NCBI GenBank assembly: GCA_030432235.1
Contig: JAUIHT010000010.1
Location: forward strand, 1 to 64,000
DNA: 64,000 bases
Direction: 5' to 3'
DNA from: Verrucomicrobiia bacterium
GTDB taxonomy: Bacteria > Verrucomicrobiota > Verrucomicrobiia > Opitutales > Cerasicoccaceae
Shown: positions 18,101 to 26,085 of the stretch, piece after piece
How positions within the stretch are numbered: position 1 is the first letter of the stretch
Layout of the letters: each line of letters begins with the position of its first letter
Notes under the pieces: model-generated
Told to the model about the DNA's origin: nothing
The model's database searches: none
What the model saw: only the letters and a program-made list of their open reading frames with translations
Made by a program: the position numbers and the translations under genes

Positions 18101-18528
18101 CAGACAGAAACGGGCAGACGCAGTGCATCGTTATCGAAAGCAACCTGCTCGCCGAGAAGATCGATCCGGATATGGTTTTCGCCCTCGCGGGTGTGCTCGT
18201 CGATGCGTAGCTCGAACGGAGTGTAGCCACCTTGATGCTCGCCAACATAATTCCCGTTAACGGAGATTCGCACGGCACTCATGGCGGCATCCAGGCACAG
18301 CCAGATGCTGCCCTTATGGTGAGGAAGGCTACATGTGCGCTCCAAGCGCCAGGCGTTCATCCCCGGTGCGGCCTGTAGGAAGGGGACCTGGATGGCAGTT
18401 CGCACGTCGGTAGCCTCGGTCTGGCGAGCTAATTCATCAAAGTCTGATGCCAGTACCCCAGTGCCGAGCCATTCTCCGTCAAGGCAGATGGATTCTCGCT
18501 CGGGGCGAACCGTTGGGTGCTCTTTCAT
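15103..18528 (-). CDS. GH2-family glycoside hydrolase, large
   Basis: The 1141-residue protein has the GH2 order: a sugar-binding jelly roll (about 10-180), an immunoglobulin-like domain (about 185-290) and a TIM barrel (about 295-560). WGVENEM supplies the acid/base Glu425 and FGEFW the nucleophile Glu496. About 580 residues follow with further beta-sandwich-like sequence of unknown role. No signal peptide is seen, so it is probably cytoplasmic. GH2 includes beta-galactosidases, beta-mannosidases, beta-glucuronidases and arabinosidases; sequence alone does not decide. An operator about 100 bases upstream (18630) ties it to the LacI regulon. Confidence 0.85.
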   Translation of the reverse strand: MKEHPTVRPERESICLDGEWLGTGVLASDFDELARQTEATDVRTAIQVPFLQAAPGMNAWRLERTCSLPHHKGSIWLCLDAAMSAVRISVNGNYVGEHQGGYTPFELRIDEHTREGENHIRIDLLGEQVAFDNDALRLPVSVCSATLHGTPLEKWRKQTGLDTPPYRVGIWQSCRIELRPTRFIKRMKITPKPLEGVVQLRWWLSEMETASKAHWTWTLRSATDDTPVASGILNAEDLKQCGSFLEASISGEPLARWTPDSPILYNLELARMENGNCADALTERFGYRQFAVHGSDFYLNGERIILRGESDLLQNRGLQFANPFALETPQFWEVEHCRCYFRFLKQHLDINCLRIHGSIGHPAIFQAADEVGLLLENQSSVWSRGYGRYLTCLPTFLAAFERETEAWITRDWNHPSVVIWGVENEMVRIAPDREKAHLFSGMAASIRRWDDSRPLTFDGGAGALGDDAEIYHIHHEENYSPLLEHWLRDKPLVFGEFWIGSRGAEQRLTSGEEYFSNEDYLEKQWSLWKERIEPMRLAGASGVLPYNFSAQWIQDWSGFECHYHPEHKLEIREGLRVHPPSPQSATSPKANKRRARQWRHLLGRYCVCLDQPGRNLICDGSQPASLRLAARNDSDTLAQGRILLENPDGRIQAETPLTVPPASTGRVTVELAAEHLKVATLPLRLRWVDDSGSVLDATEETLYSINAPSCAPPLMQVHLLASSKTQPYVEALRGAGVTVRTHQPDHFEWENASGSVLLTDAESLKKLPAWESRAAKAQVSVFIVEISDTGSASFGLRSLCFDEALPYSWKFAPITGRDTKLAELLLPNLGTWEADEHSLREGINDPYWRPMASGQSVCNTVLLQPGMEVSPLMKQVHGVGAGMDMDSTIENREAGQRPQATQRFRSLMTGSRREYSLLAEVQNGTQRALLSTLSLGDRLNHDPAALRILLNGIRHLSAHLPTNDFPKASAFDRIEVFHNCGTLKDPALLSEIREGLILTEETTPANHLAIDGRSVFGSTKTSTLCEGRMHGPWLKLDSTADLHGGWLGLEVNHCFEVNGPFFPWEYQSRHPRFIGFLGLALLRKGTLEVYLIESLSDSEPLPHLDRLKWRLEDYQNGGIEVSLNDLGTLEAASLSSRTLSY

Positions 18529-18629
18529 GAATCAAGTGAATGTTGTCCCGCTCAATTTGCTATCTTTGCGGGCTCTTCGCTGATAACTGAATCCATTCGG
18601 CAGTGATGAAGAAAGGAAGTCAACATAAA

Positions 18630-18643
18630 TTGGACCTGTCCAA
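18630..18643. promoter_or_regulatory. LacI-type operator upstream of GH2 gene
   Basis: TTGGACCTGTCCAA is the most symmetric of the six copies. With its AATT flanks (18628-18645) it forms an 18-bp palindrome broken only at the two central bases. It lies in the 307-base divergent gap between the GH2 gene (minus) and the pseudopilin-like gene (plus). No -35/-10 pair for the GH2 gene could be fixed with confidence. Confidence 0.7.
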
Positions 18644-18761
18644 TTATTCGAGAATAAGGTGTTTGGCTGGTTACCTTGACCTTATTTTGCTGCTGAGTAG
18701 ATTACTGGCTAGTGCTTCATGCAGTTTGGCCGAAATATTGGGCGCAATTTCTATTTCACGC

Positions 18762-18804
18762 TTGAGTTTATGCAAATATCGCGCACATTATTGGACAGTT
18801 CCAA
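18762..18804 (+). promoter_or_regulatory. Promoter and LacI-type operator of the pseudopilin-like gene
   Basis: A weak -35 TTGAGT (18762-18767) and -10 CATTAT (18786-18791) are 18 bases apart. The operator TTGGACAGTTCCAA (18791-18804) immediately follows the -10 and would cover the transcription start. The ATG is 31 bases downstream at 18836. Confidence 0.6.
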
Positions 18805-18835
18805 TTTAAAGTGACATCTTTTTCCTGATACCCCA

Positions 18836-21800
18836 ATGACAGTCCGTCCCCAAAAGCCTCAGGGCTTTGCCCTTGTTGTGGCAGTTGTGCTGCTGGGCTT
18901 TGTCATGCTCATACTGGTTTCGCTATCCGCTTTAGTGCAGACGGAATTGCACTTGAGCAGTAGTCGGCTGAGCATGAGCGAAGCACGTAGCAATGCCTTG
19001 CTGGGGCTTGAAGTGGCTTTGGGGCGCTTGCAGGCCAGTTCGGGGCCTGACCAGCGGGCAACGGCTCGCGCGGACATCCTCGGTGATACTACTGAAGAAA
19101 ATAGATATTGGACAGGCGTTTGGAAGACAATCGACCCAGATAATCCACGTCAGGAGCTGGAAGCGGTTCGCTCCTGGAGCACACAGCCGGATGAGGTGGA
19201 GTGGCTGATTAGCTCGGAAAAAAGTCCGAATCCCAATGCGAGCCTGGCCGATTCAAATCCAAGCTCAGGTGTGGTTTCATTGGTAAATTATATCGATGCG
19301 GAAACCGATGAAGAGGCCGAAGTGCAGGCCGGCAAGATACCTTTGCCTCTAAACGGTTCCCAAGGCGGCAATTTTGCCTGGTGGGTTGGCGATGAGGGCA
19401 TCAAGGCGAAATTCAACACCGCGGGCGGCCAGAGCCCTGCCGCTGGCGCTGGGGAGGAGTGGCTTCAGGCTCAGTCCGCTTTGCTTAACCCTGAGCGCTT
19501 CGGCATGGCCGCCATGGATGGCTTGAGCGATCTATTTGATTATGCTTCGTTGAGCGCTGGTGAGCGGGCACAAGTATACAGCGATGAAGACATCGGCTTC
19601 CTGGCAGACGGGACTGTGACGAGCGAAAGTATCGATGCGTTTCGAAAGGAATCTTTTCACGATATTACGTTTTCATCCTTTGGCGTACTCTCCAACCAGC
19701 GTTTTGGAGGATTGAAAAAGGATCTTAGTCGGGGCCTTGATGACCAATTTCCTGAAACCCTGGCCGGGCGTCCGATGTGGTGGTTGCCGGAGCCGGGAAC
19801 GAGCCATGTCGTCAAAGGAGAATTATGGGATGTTGTCTACGATTACGCCAATTTATACCGAGACTATCCGGCCTGGCAGTTCTCCGGTAGTGTCAATGAC
19901 TCCGGCTACACATACAGTTACAATCCTCATGGTCGTAATGGCCCTCAAGGCTTGAGCGACCCACGAGATGCCTCCGCCTCGGTACCTATGCGTTTCTTTG
20001 GGCCGGAGTCATCGACCAGCCAGGGCTCCTTCAACCGGCAGGGAAAAAACATGGGAGCGAACTCTTACTATATCGCTCCTGTTATCAGCCAATATCAGGA
20101 GAACCATTGGGATGTGAGTGAATCTGGCACCAAGCAAGGGCGGCCAATCTGGAATGCACTCAACCCGGTAGTCCTGGCCTGCCTTTGGCGTGTTGGAATC
20201 GGGTCGGTAGATTTGACGACCTACAGTCAAAGCGAGGCGTTCACACGCGATGGTTACAGCCCGGATGGGACATTTGCCAATTTGCTCCAATATGACGAAG
20301 TGGCAGGCAAACCCAAGTACGACTTCAATGGCAGTAGCTATACGGGCCATCCGCTGGACTTACCCCGGGACTGGCAAGGGCGGCCCTCCACTGGTGAGCA
20401 TGCCGTACAGGGTACGCCCAAGGAATATTACCGCCTGCATTTCGTGCTTCAGCCCATTATTGTGTTGTGGAACCCGTATAACGTTCCGTTGAAAATCAAC
20501 GATCTCGAAATTACGCCGAAGTTCGAGCCTTGGGTCAGCATTGACTTTGACCCCAAGGACGGAACCGGCTCTGGAGTTAAGCCGGTAAAACTTCACAAAT
20601 ATATGTACACCGGGTCGACAAAGTTTCGTGTACTCGATGACTATCCGCACTCTGCGGTCGGAGCTTCCAATAACCCCTCCGAAGCCGATGATCGCTTTTT
20701 GCTCATTGATGACGCCCTCATGGCCGGAGGCCAGTACAAAGCAGGGATACAAATCAACAACGAGATATTGCAGCCGGGCGAGATACTTGTCTTTTCATCG
20801 GATAAGAACCGTAAGCTTGCAGTGACTACCGGCATCCCGGTCAAGGCGGCACGTGGAGAGGGGCCCAATACGGATGCTGTCGCATTACGGGAGTTTCCGA
20901 TTAAGCACGACTTTCCTCAAGGCACCCACATAAACTCCATTCAGCTCTTCTACGAACCGAGTAACGTTCCAAACAGAAACCAGGTGGATGGCCGACTCAA
21001 CACCATGAGTTTGAGTGTCCAGTACCAGAATCAGGACTTCAGTCCGGGGACGCAAACAGAAGGCTACTTATTTCAGTTCGACCAGTTTGGACCGGATGCT
21101 GTTGAAGGGGAGGATTGGCTAGAAAAGCATGAGTTTGAAGTCGATTTGAATATCGAGGATATACAAGTGCCATACACCAACTTAGCCCTCGATATGAACG
21201 ACTACTTCGACGTGCACTGGTTTGCAGTTATTGGAGCGCAGACCAAGCGCATCAATGAGAATCTACGCGGTGCGCCACTCTTCAGTCAGTTCAACGTAAC
21301 CCGTGTAGCTGACCGGCCCAATCCTTCCAACACAGAAATGAGCGGCCTGCTTTGGAAGGCAAAGTTCTACACCGACCCGGAGTTTCAGGATGCCATTGAG
21401 AGCGACGAGATTCCATTCTGGAATGGCGACGATCAGATTTGGAATGACGTCGACCATGTTGTGCTGAAGGAGCTGCCAAGACAGCCGCTGTCTTCCATCG
21501 GCCAGTTCATGCACGCAGGTTTGTCGGTTAACGATTGGGACCCGCTTTATGCGGTGGGTAGCTCCTATGCGCATCCTCTCATCGCACCGAATGGGTTGAT
21601 AAATAAATTTAATCAACAAGCCGGCACGAACGGCATTGGCACAACCGGTAATATCGCGGTTGACTTGGCGTACCTCTCCAACGAGCGCCTCTTCGATGAC
21701 TTTTTCTTTTCCACCGTGCCTCCCCAGAATACCGATCCGGGGGCACCGGGATACAGTAGCACCTACGAACCCGAAGAGGTGCCGCCTTTTGAGGCTTTTT

Positions 21801-22792
21801 CGACTGAGGATTTGGAGCTGAGCAAGCCTCTGCCAAACCCTCGCATGCGTTACCTTCTGCCGGAGGACGACACGGGGTATACGGTTTTGCTCGAAGATAT
21901 GCGTGACTATGATTCTGCCGCGTCGGTGCTGATGGTTGACGGGGCTTTCAATGTGAATTCAACCTCGGTGGAAGCCTGGGAGGCGGTATTGTCGAGCCTG
22001 CGTAATCAGATGATACCCTCTGCTTCCGGCGGACAAAACACGGCTGGTGGCAGCGCGGACAATCCGTTTCTACGTGTGAGTGCTCCTTTAGGTGGCAATG
22101 ATAACTCCACGGAGGATCTTTATACGGGTTTCGCTTCCCTCAGTGACGATGAGATTCGTGAGTTGGCGGAAGCCGTTGTTACTGAAGTGAAGACCCGCGG
22201 CCCCTTCCTCAGTATGGCGGATTTCGTTAACCGTCGTTTGGAGGACACTGAGTTAGGCTACAAAGGCGCTTTGCAGGCAGCTTTGGACAAGTCCGTCAAT
22301 GCCGACAGTGACCGGTTCGGAAGTCCGGTGACGTTGAGCAATAGTGGCGATGACAGCAATCTGTGGCTGAACGACAAGCAGGGCAATCGGTTGCTGCGCC
22401 CGGAGGTGTTGGTTTCTCGGCAAGGTGCGGGATTGCCGCAATGGATACTTCAGAATGATATTCTGCGCTCTTTTGCATCCATAATGCAGGCGCGCTCTGA
22501 TACTTTTATTATCCGCTCCTACGGCGATGTGACAGATATAACCGGTAAGCCGATCGCGCAGGCTTGGTGCGAGGCGGTGGTTCAGCGTATGCCTGATTAC
22601 GTGGATTCACTCGCCAATCCAGATCCGACGGTTCGCCCCTGGCTGTTGAGCGTCAATGGCAACGGCGAACGGCTCGACGAGATCGTACGCAACACCGGTT
22701 CCGGCTCCGGGGCATTGAGTGAAACTAACTTCGATTTTGGTCGTCGCTACCGCATCGTGTCCTTCCGCTGGTTGAATGAAGGGGAAATCTAG
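18836..22792 (+). CDS. Giant prepilin-like protein, Verru_Chthon cassette protein A / GspK-like
   Basis: The 1318-residue protein begins with a type IV prepilin leader: PQG at 8-10, a predicted cleavage before Phe11, then a hydrophobic helix (FALVVAVVLLGFVMLILVSL). Like the minor pseudopilin GspK it lacks the Glu at mature position 5. The long extracytoplasmic part ends with a GPFLSMADFVNRR segment recalling helix-hairpin-helix parts of GspK. Length and start match what I know of Verru_Chthon cassette protein A, but cassette proteins B, C and D are not adjacent. It is transcribed from an operator-bearing promoter, with the next gene 20 bases on. The function is unproven; it may tip or prime a pseudopilus. 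Confidence 0.75.
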   Translation: MTVRPQKPQGFALVVAVVLLGFVMLILVSLSALVQTELHLSSSRLSMSEARSNALLGLEVALGRLQASSGPDQRATARADILGDTTEENRYWTGVWKTIDPDNPRQELEAVRSWSTQPDEVEWLISSEKSPNPNASLADSNPSSGVVSLVNYIDAETDEEAEVQAGKIPLPLNGSQGGNFAWWVGDEGIKAKFNTAGGQSPAAGAGEEWLQAQSALLNPERFGMAAMDGLSDLFDYASLSAGERAQVYSDEDIGFLADGTVTSESIDAFRKESFHDITFSSFGVLSNQRFGGLKKDLSRGLDDQFPETLAGRPMWWLPEPGTSHVVKGELWDVVYDYANLYRDYPAWQFSGSVNDSGYTYSYNPHGRNGPQGLSDPRDASASVPMRFFGPESSTSQGSFNRQGKNMGANSYYIAPVISQYQENHWDVSESGTKQGRPIWNALNPVVLACLWRVGIGSVDLTTYSQSEAFTRDGYSPDGTFANLLQYDEVAGKPKYDFNGSSYTGHPLDLPRDWQGRPSTGEHAVQGTPKEYYRLHFVLQPIIVLWNPYNVPLKINDLEITPKFEPWVSIDFDPKDGTGSGVKPVKLHKYMYTGSTKFRVLDDYPHSAVGASNNPSEADDRFLLIDDALMAGGQYKAGIQINNEILQPGEILVFSSDKNRKLAVTTGIPVKAARGEGPNTDAVALREFPIKHDFPQGTHINSIQLFYEPSNVPNRNQVDGRLNTMSLSVQYQNQDFSPGTQTEGYLFQFDQFGPDAVEGEDWLEKHEFEVDLNIEDIQVPYTNLALDMNDYFDVHWFAVIGAQTKRINENLRGAPLFSQFNVTRVADRPNPSNTEMSGLLWKAKFYTDPEFQDAIESDEIPFWNGDDQIWNDVDHVVLKELPRQPLSSIGQFMHAGLSVNDWDPLYAVGSSYAHPLIAPNGLINKFNQQAGTNGIGTTGNIAVDLAYLSNERLFDDFFFSTVPPQNTDPGAPGYSSTYEPEEVPPFEAFSTEDLELSKPLPNPRMRYLLPEDDTGYTVLLEDMRDYDSAASVLMVDGAFNVNSTSVEAWEAVLSSLRNQMIPSASGGQNTAGGSADNPFLRVSAPLGGNDNSTEDLYTGFASLSDDEIRELAEAVVTEVKTRGPFLSMADFVNRRLEDTELGYKGALQAALDKSVNADSDRFGSPVTLSNSGDDSNLWLNDKQGNRLLRPEVLVSRQGAGLPQWILQNDILRSFASIMQARSDTFIIRSYGDVTDITGKPIAQAWCEAVVQRMPDYVDSLANPDPTVRPWLLSVNGNGERLDEIVRNTGSGSGALSETNFDFGRRYRIVSFRWLNEGEI

Positions 22793-22812
22793 CCTGTCTG
22801 AGTTTTGAAATT

Positions 22813-23511
22813 ATGGTGTATTTAAGCTCTCCCCAAAAGCTGATCGTCTTGGGCATCACCCTGTCAATGTGCCTGACATTAAATGCAGCGACGTCCTTTC
22901 GTGTGCTTTACTGGTCGGGTGACCTCAACGATGTTTTTTTTCAGGACTCTGGTGGGAAAATGCAGGAGCTCGATGCGGGAAAACGCAGTTTCTCCGATAC
23001 CTATATTTATCCAGGTGAGCCCCCGCTAAGATTTTACAGTAAGTCCGTTGCCCCTGAAACCGGAGAAGAGCTTTTCCTTCCGGTGGCAGAGTTAAACCCG
23101 ATCCCGAATTTTCAGACGATTGGTTTGCTCTTTTTTGATAAACCCGGTGGCGGATATCGGCTCTACTCGCTGGACATCGGTGCAGAGCAATTGCCTGGTG
23201 GCTCTTTTTGTTTTGTTAATATGACCCAACGAAAACTCGCCTTTCAGGTCGGGGAGACGACTTTCTATTTAAACCCTGGCCAGAACCATCATTTCGAAAC
23301 CAGCTCTGATGAAAGGCCGGAGGATGTAGATGAAGATGCCACCTCGGGCGGTAAAAGCATTATCGTACGCGCGGCGGAAGATCAGTCCGACGGTTGGAGC
23401 CCTGTGCTGAATGTCCGTTGGATGCTGAGTCGCACGGCACGCACTTTTGTTTTTGTCTACAACCGTGATGACGGTGAGATAGCCATGCGTCGATTCAGTG
23501 ACCGGCTCTGA
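22813..23511 (+). CDS. Uncharacterised exported protein paired with the pseudopilin-like gene
   Basis: This 232-residue protein has an N-terminal hydrophobic segment (LIVLGITLSMCLTL) ending in NAA, probably a signal peptide. The remainder is predicted beta-rich with no family I recognise (landmarks: RVLYWSGD near 32, GGGYRLYSLD near 115, PVLNVRWMLSRTARTFVFVY near the end). It lies 20 bases after the giant pseudopilin-like gene, probably in the same transcript, and converges on the GH10 gene with 4 bases between stops. I infer a partner of the pseudopilin-like protein. Confidence 0.75.
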   Translation: MVYLSSPQKLIVLGITLSMCLTLNAATSFRVLYWSGDLNDVFFQDSGGKMQELDAGKRSFSDTYIYPGEPPLRFYSKSVAPETGEELFLPVAELNPIPNFQTIGLLFFDKPGGGYRLYSLDIGAEQLPGGSFCFVNMTQRKLAFQVGETTFYLNPGQNHHFETSSDERPEDVDEDATSGGKSIIVRAAEDQSDGWSPVLNVRWMLSRTARTFVFVYNRDDGEIAMRRFSDRL

Positions 23512-23515
23512 GGCT

Positions 23516-25849
23516 CTATAAAGGTAGAATCTCGGTATTGTTCTCGCCGTCGTCGCTAAAGTCCGCCTCGAATTCAACCTGCTTGTTGGTGCCATCGACG
23601 GTAAACTCGTAGTCTCCGAAAAAACCGCGAAATTCTATTTCGCCCTCGGCATTGGTGGTGGTATCGACCTTGGTGGAAAAGGTTTCCTGGACGAGCTTGC
23701 GGAAGCTTTCCGCCAATGGCTTGGGAGACCAGTCCTTGCGGAACATGGCTGCATTGGGTTCCCACATGTAGCCTTCCCAGAAACCCCAGGTCTGCACCAG
23801 ATTCGTGGCCGGGTGGCTGAAGGCAATCGTTACAAAATCGCTCACGTAGTCGGCCTGGGCTTGCTCGTCCGGTATATTCACCGTCAGTTCCGTCAGTTGC
23901 ACCTTGAGGCCTTTTTGAGCAAAGGTGTCGATGATCTCATAGACGTGCGGGATGGGCGTGAGCGAACCCTGGAAGTGCGATTGCAGGCCCATTCCGTCGA
24001 TGGGCGTTCCCTCCTTTTGAAATTTATCAATCAGGTCCTCATAGTAGGCAACCTTCGGATTGCCGCTGCCCGGGCGTGTCATAATATCGAAGTCATTGAC
24101 GTATAGATCCGCATGTGGTGCTGCGTTGCGTGCGGCCTGCATCCAGGTACTCATGGCGTCGTCACCCAGGATTTGCATGAAGTCCTGATTGGTGTAGGGC
24201 TCGTTGATCACATCCCAGTCCTGAATGCGGCCGTCATACTTTGCCCCAACGTCCTGGATGCGCTCGAGAATAGCAGCCTGCAGGGCTTCAGGATCATCTT
24301 TCAAAGCGATAATATCAGGATTGTTATAGCGCCAGCCGGGCCAGACAAGCGTATGACCGCGAACGTGCCACTGGTTGCCTTCCATCCAGGACAGACCGTC
24401 TTCGATCTTGGTATCAATGTCGGGTATGTTGGCTTGCTTCCATTTCATCGCGTTCTCCAGCGAACCGGCATTAAACATTTCGGCGGCGACTTCGCCGTAC
24501 TTGGGCTCATAGCGCCAGGTGCCGGGTAGCAGTACGGGGGTGCCCAGGGTGGAGCCGAAACCGTAAGCATGGCGGATGAGTTTACCGCGAACCTTAACGC
24601 CACTGAGGGGGCGGCCTTGTGCGTCGGTCAGCTTGAGGACAAAGTCACCTTTGCGGTGCTTTTCGATGCGTTCTGCGGCCTCCTTCCGCCAAGGGGCTTC
24701 CGGAGCTGAGCCCAGGTAGTCCATGAAAGAAGCAGGGAGCGAATCAGGGGTGACTGCCTGACCGGAGTTTATCAGCGCCACGCCGCCGATATCGATAGAC
24801 TGTGGTCCGTAGCCTCCGCGAAAGAGAAGCTGTGCTCCCCCGGCGGCTACGGCAAAATCGGCTTTGAAGGGGATCACATAATGATGCCACTCCGTGTCGT
24901 CCGCACTCACACCCCAACTGATAAGCTTTTCGTACTTACCACCTATTTTTTCGATTGAGAACTGTGTGGTTCCGTAGCCGGTCTGCACGTTGGGCTTTGC
25001 CACGCGGTAGGAAAAGACAGCCAGCAGCGTATCACCCGCTTCGACGGACTGAACCAGCGGTTGCTTGATTTGAAAGGAATAGAATTTGGGTGAGTCCTTT
25101 TCCGTCGTCATACAGACGGCTTCGTTGAAGGCCTGACCCTCTACCGGAATCATTTCCATTTTCCCGTATTCAGCGCCTTGCACTTTAAAGCCTTTCAGTC
25201 CCTCGATAATGGAGTGATAAGGGCCGGCTGGCAGGCTGCCATTGTCCGGGAGCGGATAGCTTTTCAGGTTGATAACCGGCAGGTCCTCATCCACCCAGGA
25301 AAGTTCTGTAAAGGCCTCTGGAACATCGTCGAGGCTATCGCGATCGGGAAAACTCACCTGGACATCGGTAATCTCTATAGTGCCCGTCCCAAAGCCCAGG
25401 CTAATGACTACCTGGCCGTCACCGGAATCGAGGATTTCATTGATGGTTCCTCTGACGGTCACCTTGCTCCACTCGGACGGGATATCTTCGCGCTTGTAAA
25501 TGAGCGGGGAGAAGGGCGGGCGGGCCAGTTGCAGCGCTAGGGCGACGCGGACATTGTCCGGGCTACGCATCATGGCTGTGATCTCAATCTTTTCCGCGGG
25601 ATAGATCTTCTGTGGTATCTTCTGCCTAAGTTGAACGAACCAGGGCTTTTCCGGTGCTTCCTTGATCTTTACCTGTAGGGCAGTTTGGGCGGGCCCGTTG
25701 TCCAACGTGACCGTGCTGACCTCGGTGCCGTCCATACGGCTTGACCATCCGTTGAGGCCATCGGCGAAGTCGGCATTTTGGAGTGTTACGGTGGCTGCAT
25801 TCGCAGCCATGGATGCGGTCAAAAGAAAAAGGGCAATGAAACGATTCAT
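23516..25849 (-). CDS. Secreted GH10 endo-xylanase with two N-terminal CBM-like domains
   Basis: A signal peptide ends near residue 19 (ANA). Residues about 20-170 and 190-365 are beta-sandwich modules resembling CBM4/9 (the first starts with NADFADGLNGW). The GH10 barrel covers about 385-740: GHTLVWP near 498, WDVINEPYTN with acid/base Glu550, and QLTEL with nucleophile Glu654. The last 40 residues look like a short C-terminal beta extension. GH10 enzymes cleave beta-1,4-xylan, which makes xylan or a xylan-like glycan the best guess for the locus. An operator lies 127 bases upstream (25976). Confidence 0.93.
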   Translation of the reverse strand: MNRFIALFLLTASMAANAATVTLQNADFADGLNGWSSRMDGTEVSTVTLDNGPAQTALQVKIKEAPEKPWFVQLRQKIPQKIYPAEKIEITAMMRSPDNVRVALALQLARPPFSPLIYKREDIPSEWSKVTVRGTINEILDSGDGQVVISLGFGTGTIEITDVQVSFPDRDSLDDVPEAFTELSWVDEDLPVINLKSYPLPDNGSLPAGPYHSIIEGLKGFKVQGAEYGKMEMIPVEGQAFNEAVCMTTEKDSPKFYSFQIKQPLVQSVEAGDTLLAVFSYRVAKPNVQTGYGTTQFSIEKIGGKYEKLISWGVSADDTEWHHYVIPFKADFAVAAGGAQLLFRGGYGPQSIDIGGVALINSGQAVTPDSLPASFMDYLGSAPEAPWRKEAAERIEKHRKGDFVLKLTDAQGRPLSGVKVRGKLIRHAYGFGSTLGTPVLLPGTWRYEPKYGEVAAEMFNAGSLENAMKWKQANIPDIDTKIEDGLSWMEGNQWHVRGHTLVWPGWRYNNPDIIALKDDPEALQAAILERIQDVGAKYDGRIQDWDVINEPYTNQDFMQILGDDAMSTWMQAARNAAPHADLYVNDFDIMTRPGSGNPKVAYYEDLIDKFQKEGTPIDGMGLQSHFQGSLTPIPHVYEIIDTFAQKGLKVQLTELTVNIPDEQAQADYVSDFVTIAFSHPATNLVQTWGFWEGYMWEPNAAMFRKDWSPKPLAESFRKLVQETFSTKVDTTTNAEGEIEFRGFFGDYEFTVDGTNKQVEFEADFSDDGENNTEILPL

Positions 25850-25975
25850 AAACAGGGGGGATTTTCGTTTACAGGCACTTCCGGCGGAAGCGCAAGATTG
25901 ACTCGTATAATAGGACCGAATGAGGACCTTGTTTTATAGAGGAATGGGCATCGGGAAAGATTCTGTCAACGAAAT

Positions 25976-25989
25976 TTGGACAGTTCCAA
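25976..25989. promoter_or_regulatory. LacI-type operator upstream of GH10 gene
   Basis: TTGGACAGTTCCAA is identical to the copies at 8695, 13914 and 18791. On the minus strand a TTGACA lies six bases further toward the GH10 gene (25964-25969), a possible -35, but no well-spaced -10 was found. The site is between the porin terminator and the GH10 start, so it serves GH10. Confidence 0.65.
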
Positions 25990-26023
25990 AAATTGGGCTT
26001 TGGGGGTTCATATACAAAGTAAA

Positions 26024-26053
26024 AGCCCCCTCGCAATCTGGTGCGAGGGGGCT
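26024..26053 (-). terminator. Terminator of the porin gene
   Basis: A perfect 12-bp GC-rich stem (26024-26035 with 26042-26053) has a 6-base loop. On the minus strand it is followed by a T-rich tract, 33 bases past the porin stop. Confidence 0.85.
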
Positions 26054-26085
26054 CCATTGTGGCAGGGACTGTATGGTGAGAGAGT

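Noticed and set aside
18603-18809. 68-codon plus-strand ORF in the divergent operator region
   Set aside because: It covers the two operators and the promoter, and the peptide resembles nothing. The region is better read as regulatory.
25964-25969. TTGACA on the minus strand as GH10 -35 box
   Set aside because: The nearest TATAAA is 25 bases downstream, too far for a normal spacer, so no promoter was called.
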